Shown here one piece after another: positions 6,348 to 8,181 of a stretch of 8,181 nucleotides of DNA. Origin of the DNA: JBMYQA01 sp049600855 (GTDB lineage: Bacteria; Bacteroidota; Bacteroidia; Cytophagales; Flammeovirgaceae); contig JBMYQA010000276.1 of the NCBI GenBank assembly GCA_049600855.1, forward strand, positions 1-8,181. The letters run 5' to 3'. How positions within the stretch are numbered: position 1 is the stretch's first letter; each line of letters begins with the position of its first letter. A program made the position numbers and the translations under genes. The notes under the pieces were generated by a model. That model was given only the letters and a program-made list of their open reading frames with translations. It had not been told where the DNA came from and did not search any database.

Positions 6348-7787
6348 TTATCTTTCAAGACCATTTAATATAACCATATAGCTTCCTCGGTTAGAGCTAT
6401 TTGAGATATCACCAGCTCCATCAGGATTTAAGAACGCATCGCTCGTCCATGTGTGTGCTTGAACGATCAAGATGAAGGTATTATCTACGTTTACAATGTC
6501 AGAAATGTCAATCATACCTGTTAATTCCCAAGCACCAAAACGATCATTTGCTGAAGCATAACCTCCATTAATTGCCTCTAAAGAGTGGTTACCCAATTCA
6601 AGAACAACCTTTACTTCGCCAGTATTCAAGTTGTACTGGTAAAGGTATGCGTCATGCTTTTTATTCATATCGTCATCGTAACCATTAGGATCTTCCTGAA
6701 TGTACGCGTAGTTTTCAGTCACTAAAATGTTATCAGGACTGTGGTAAGTACGTGCATCGCTATCTAAATCATCACCATCCAATACCGCAGTGATGGTTCC
6801 TTTCAATGGATCGTTTGCATCAAGCACTAATTTATAGGTCTTACCATACTTTGTTCTAATGTCATTGTACTGATTTCTGCCTGTAGCGTTGAAGTAAACT
6901 TCTCTATTGTTAGCCGCAGAACCTTTTCTGTAATCGATGTCTTCTACACGGTTGAAACCCATTAAGTTTTTAGCAATGATTTCATCGTTGATTTCGCTGT
7001 AAGTTCTTTCAGCTAACTCTTCGAAAGTCACATTAAACGAAGTTCCTACTTTGATTTCGTTTTCAGTTACTGTACCATCACCAACTTTCAAGGCATATAA
7101 TTTACCGTTATCTAAGTCTCCTACTGTTTCAGATACATACATCGCTAACTGACCGCCAGCATCTCCGTGGCTGTCATCACCAATTAAAATTACTGTTTTA
7201 CCTGGATAAGCAGCAGCTCCTAATGCTACCGCATTTTCAGTAGTCCATTGGCCCAAAGCAGTTAGAACCCTTGCTGTAGAAGCTTCAGAAGCATTTCGGT
7301 AAGGGTCGATTGCAAATACATTTCTAGAAGTACCGCCCCACTCACCACCACTTAGATAAAGTGGTCCAAAACCATGCTCTTCAGGAGTAATTAATGAACC
7401 AGAGCATTGTGCCGTATTTGCCGTAGCGTCAGAGTTTACAATGTATTCACCTTTTAAAGGCGTAAAGCTAGCATCAAACGTAATGCGTGAAATGGAGTAA
7501 TCCGCTTCGATGTTGTTGATTAGTGTGTATGTACCATCATTATTTTTCAATAATCCAGCACCATCAGCCATACTTCCATATACAAAGTTTGGAGATTCAG
7601 GCAATTGATCTTCTGAACTCAATAATGAGTAAACCTTTACATCCTGAAAGTCAGGCTGCATCACCATAAACGTAGGTGTTTTTGAGTGATTTTTGAACTC
7701 GATACCAGGTTCAGTAGCGGCATCGTCATCGCATGAAAATGCGGAAAATAAAAAGGCAAGAATCAGTACGTGTTTTAGTTGTTTCAT
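6348..7787 (-). CDS. PhoX / DUF839 family lipoprotein, putative phosphatase
   Basis: It belongs to the PhoX/DUF839 family of beta-propeller phosphatases, some of which are calcium- and iron-dependent alkaline phosphatases. The 479-residue product begins with a lipoprotein signal peptide (MKQLKHVLILAFLFSAFSC, lipid-attachment Cys19) followed by acidic residues. It should be membrane-anchored and exported by Sec, unlike classical Tat-exported PhoX. Family-like segments occur in order: DGAGLL (75-80), CSGSLITPEE (128-137), TTENAVALGA (182-191), ILIGDDS (200-206), RVEDIDY (280-286), SPDNILV (350-356) and AWELTGMIDISD (419-430). The EE, ED and PDN residues are good metal-ligand candidates. The common TCEE motif reads TPEE here, so metal chemistry may differ. 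The start is an ATG, with a promoter-like element about 50 bases upstream. Four bases separate its stop from the peroxidase gene, so the two are probably co-transcribed. The family is firm; enzyme activity and substrate are not proven. Confidence 0.88.
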   Translation of the reverse strand: MKQLKHVLILAFLFSAFSCDDDAATEPGIEFKNHSKTPTFMVMQPDFQDVKVYSLLSSEDQLPESPNFVYGSMADGAGLLKNNDGTYTLINNIEADYSISRITFDASFTPLKGEYIVNSDATANTAQCSGSLITPEEHGFGPLYLSGGEWGGTSRNVFAIDPYRNASEASTARVLTALGQWTTENAVALGAAAYPGKTVILIGDDSHGDAGGQLAMYVSETVGDLDNGKLYALKVGDGTVTENEIKVGTSFNVTFEELAERTYSEINDEIIAKNLMGFNRVEDIDYRKGSAANNREVYFNATGRNQYNDIRTKYGKTYKLVLDANDPLKGTITAVLDGDDLDSDARTYHSPDNILVTENYAYIQEDPNGYDDDMNKKHDAYLYQYNLNTGEVKVVLELGNHSLEAINGGYASANDRFGAWELTGMIDISDIVNVDNTFILIVQAHTWTSDAFLNPDGAGDISNSSNRGSYMVILNGLER

Positions 7788-7838
7788 TTTAGTTCAACTA
7801 GTTATAATAACATTGAATAGACGTTTTCTTAGATGCCG

Positions 7839-7846
7839 CAAATGTA
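7839..7846 (-). promoter_or_regulatory. candidate Bacteroidota -7 element for the PhoX-like/peroxidase operon
   Basis: On the minus strand the sequence reads TACATTTG, an exact match to the TAnnTTTG -7 consensus of the Bacteroidota housekeeping sigma factor. It lies about 50 bases upstream of the ATG at 7787, implying a leader of about 45 bases. No TTTG -33 element stands at the expected 19-base spacing, so the promoter may be activator-dependent or use a weak -33 site. The match is short, and only its position makes it credible. Confidence 0.45.
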
Positions 7847-8025
7847 GGCTGATGTATTGGGGATGACTAGCAGGAAAAGGTTATGAAATTGATACCATAC
7901 CATGGGGAATATTTATAAACCATTAACATTCATTTGAAAATGAGGTAATACCAAATTCTTAGCATCAAATCGCGATAACATTGTGTAGTTTATATTAAAT
8001 CCTGATTTAGATAAGAAATGACGTA

Positions 8026-8058
8026 ATACTACTTTATCACTTTACACAGTAGTAGTAT
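8026..8058. repeat. 8-base inverted repeat in the far-upstream region
   Basis: ATACTACT at 8026-8033 is the reverse complement of AGTAGTAT at 8051-8058, with a 17-base spacer. It lies about 190 bases upstream of the putative -7 element. It has no T-tract and few G/C pairs, so it is not a convincing terminator. A protein-binding site is possible but unsupported. Confidence 0.25.
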
Positions 8059-8181
8059 GAAGTAGGTAAGCAAAATGCATCTGTAAAAAGGAGGGAATAG
8101 GGAAATACGTTCTCTACCCGATCGATGGTTTTGCAAGATTCTGATAATCAAATACACAAATTATGCTAGTCAACGTTTCAA

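Larger units (their letters stand above)
7788..8181. other. gene-free 394-base region upstream of the PhoX-like operon
   Basis: No frame on either strand supports a gene here. The left part holds the likely operon promoter. The middle holds a 14-base palindrome-like sequence (7930-7943, TCATTT/AAATGA around GA) and an 8-base inverted repeat at 8026-8058. At the right edge, an ATG at 8163 begins a plus-strand frame of only six codons before the window ends, and a minus-strand frame enters from the edge for about 22 codons before a TAG. Neither can be judged from the visible sequence. Confidence 0.6.

Noticed and set aside
8084..8095. AAAAAGGAGGG as a ribosome-binding site for a plus-strand gene
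   Set aside because: No start codon follows at a usable distance; nearby ATG frames stop within a few codons.
8114..8179. Minus-strand frame entering from the right edge as the 3' end of a gene
   Set aside because: Only about 22 codons with no motif; an open frame this short occurs often by chance.

Overview
The window looks like an ordinary chromosomal stretch of a Bacteroidota bacterium, most likely a marine or aquatic member of the Cytophagales. This is an inference from four things: the protein styles (the RuvB, the SpoIIE-type phosphatase with its Gln/Asn-rich coiled coil, and the large fused cytochrome-c peroxidase), the moderately AT-rich DNA, the lack of clear Shine-Dalgarno sites, and a TAnnTTTG-type promoter element. 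I see no insertion sequence, phage gene, CRISPR array, tRNA or rRNA.

Layout, left to right. Positions 1-342 (minus strand) hold the N-terminal part of an ECF-type sigma factor that runs off the left edge. Positions 511-1539 (minus) hold ruvB, the Holliday-junction motor, followed by a probable weak terminator. A 280-base divergent intergenic region carries a 12-base direct repeat, a short inverted repeat and a possible 29-codon ORF. It leads into a plus-strand signalling protein (1820-3175) with a cyclic-nucleotide-binding domain, a coiled coil and a SpoIIE/PP2C-type phosphatase domain. A small secreted protein of uncertain function (3192-3650, minus) converges on it. radC follows (3777-4478, plus). 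It ends at a strong hairpin that can serve as a bidirectional terminator against the next gene.

The right half is a two-gene minus-strand operon. The promoter-proximal gene (6348-7787) encodes a PhoX/DUF839-type lipoprotein. Four bases after its stop, the second gene (4520-6343) encodes an exported di-haem cytochrome-c peroxidase with an imelysin-like N-terminal domain. Both products should act outside the inner membrane, so this is a cell-envelope metal/redox or phosphate-related module. The last ~390 bases hold the likely promoter of this operon and no gene I can support.

Nothing here amounts to a clearly new system. The least understood parts are the PhoX-like/imelysin-peroxidase pair and its changed active-site positions, the cyclic-nucleotide-SpoIIE regulator with its TTG start and repeat-bearing leader, and the small secreted protein beside it.
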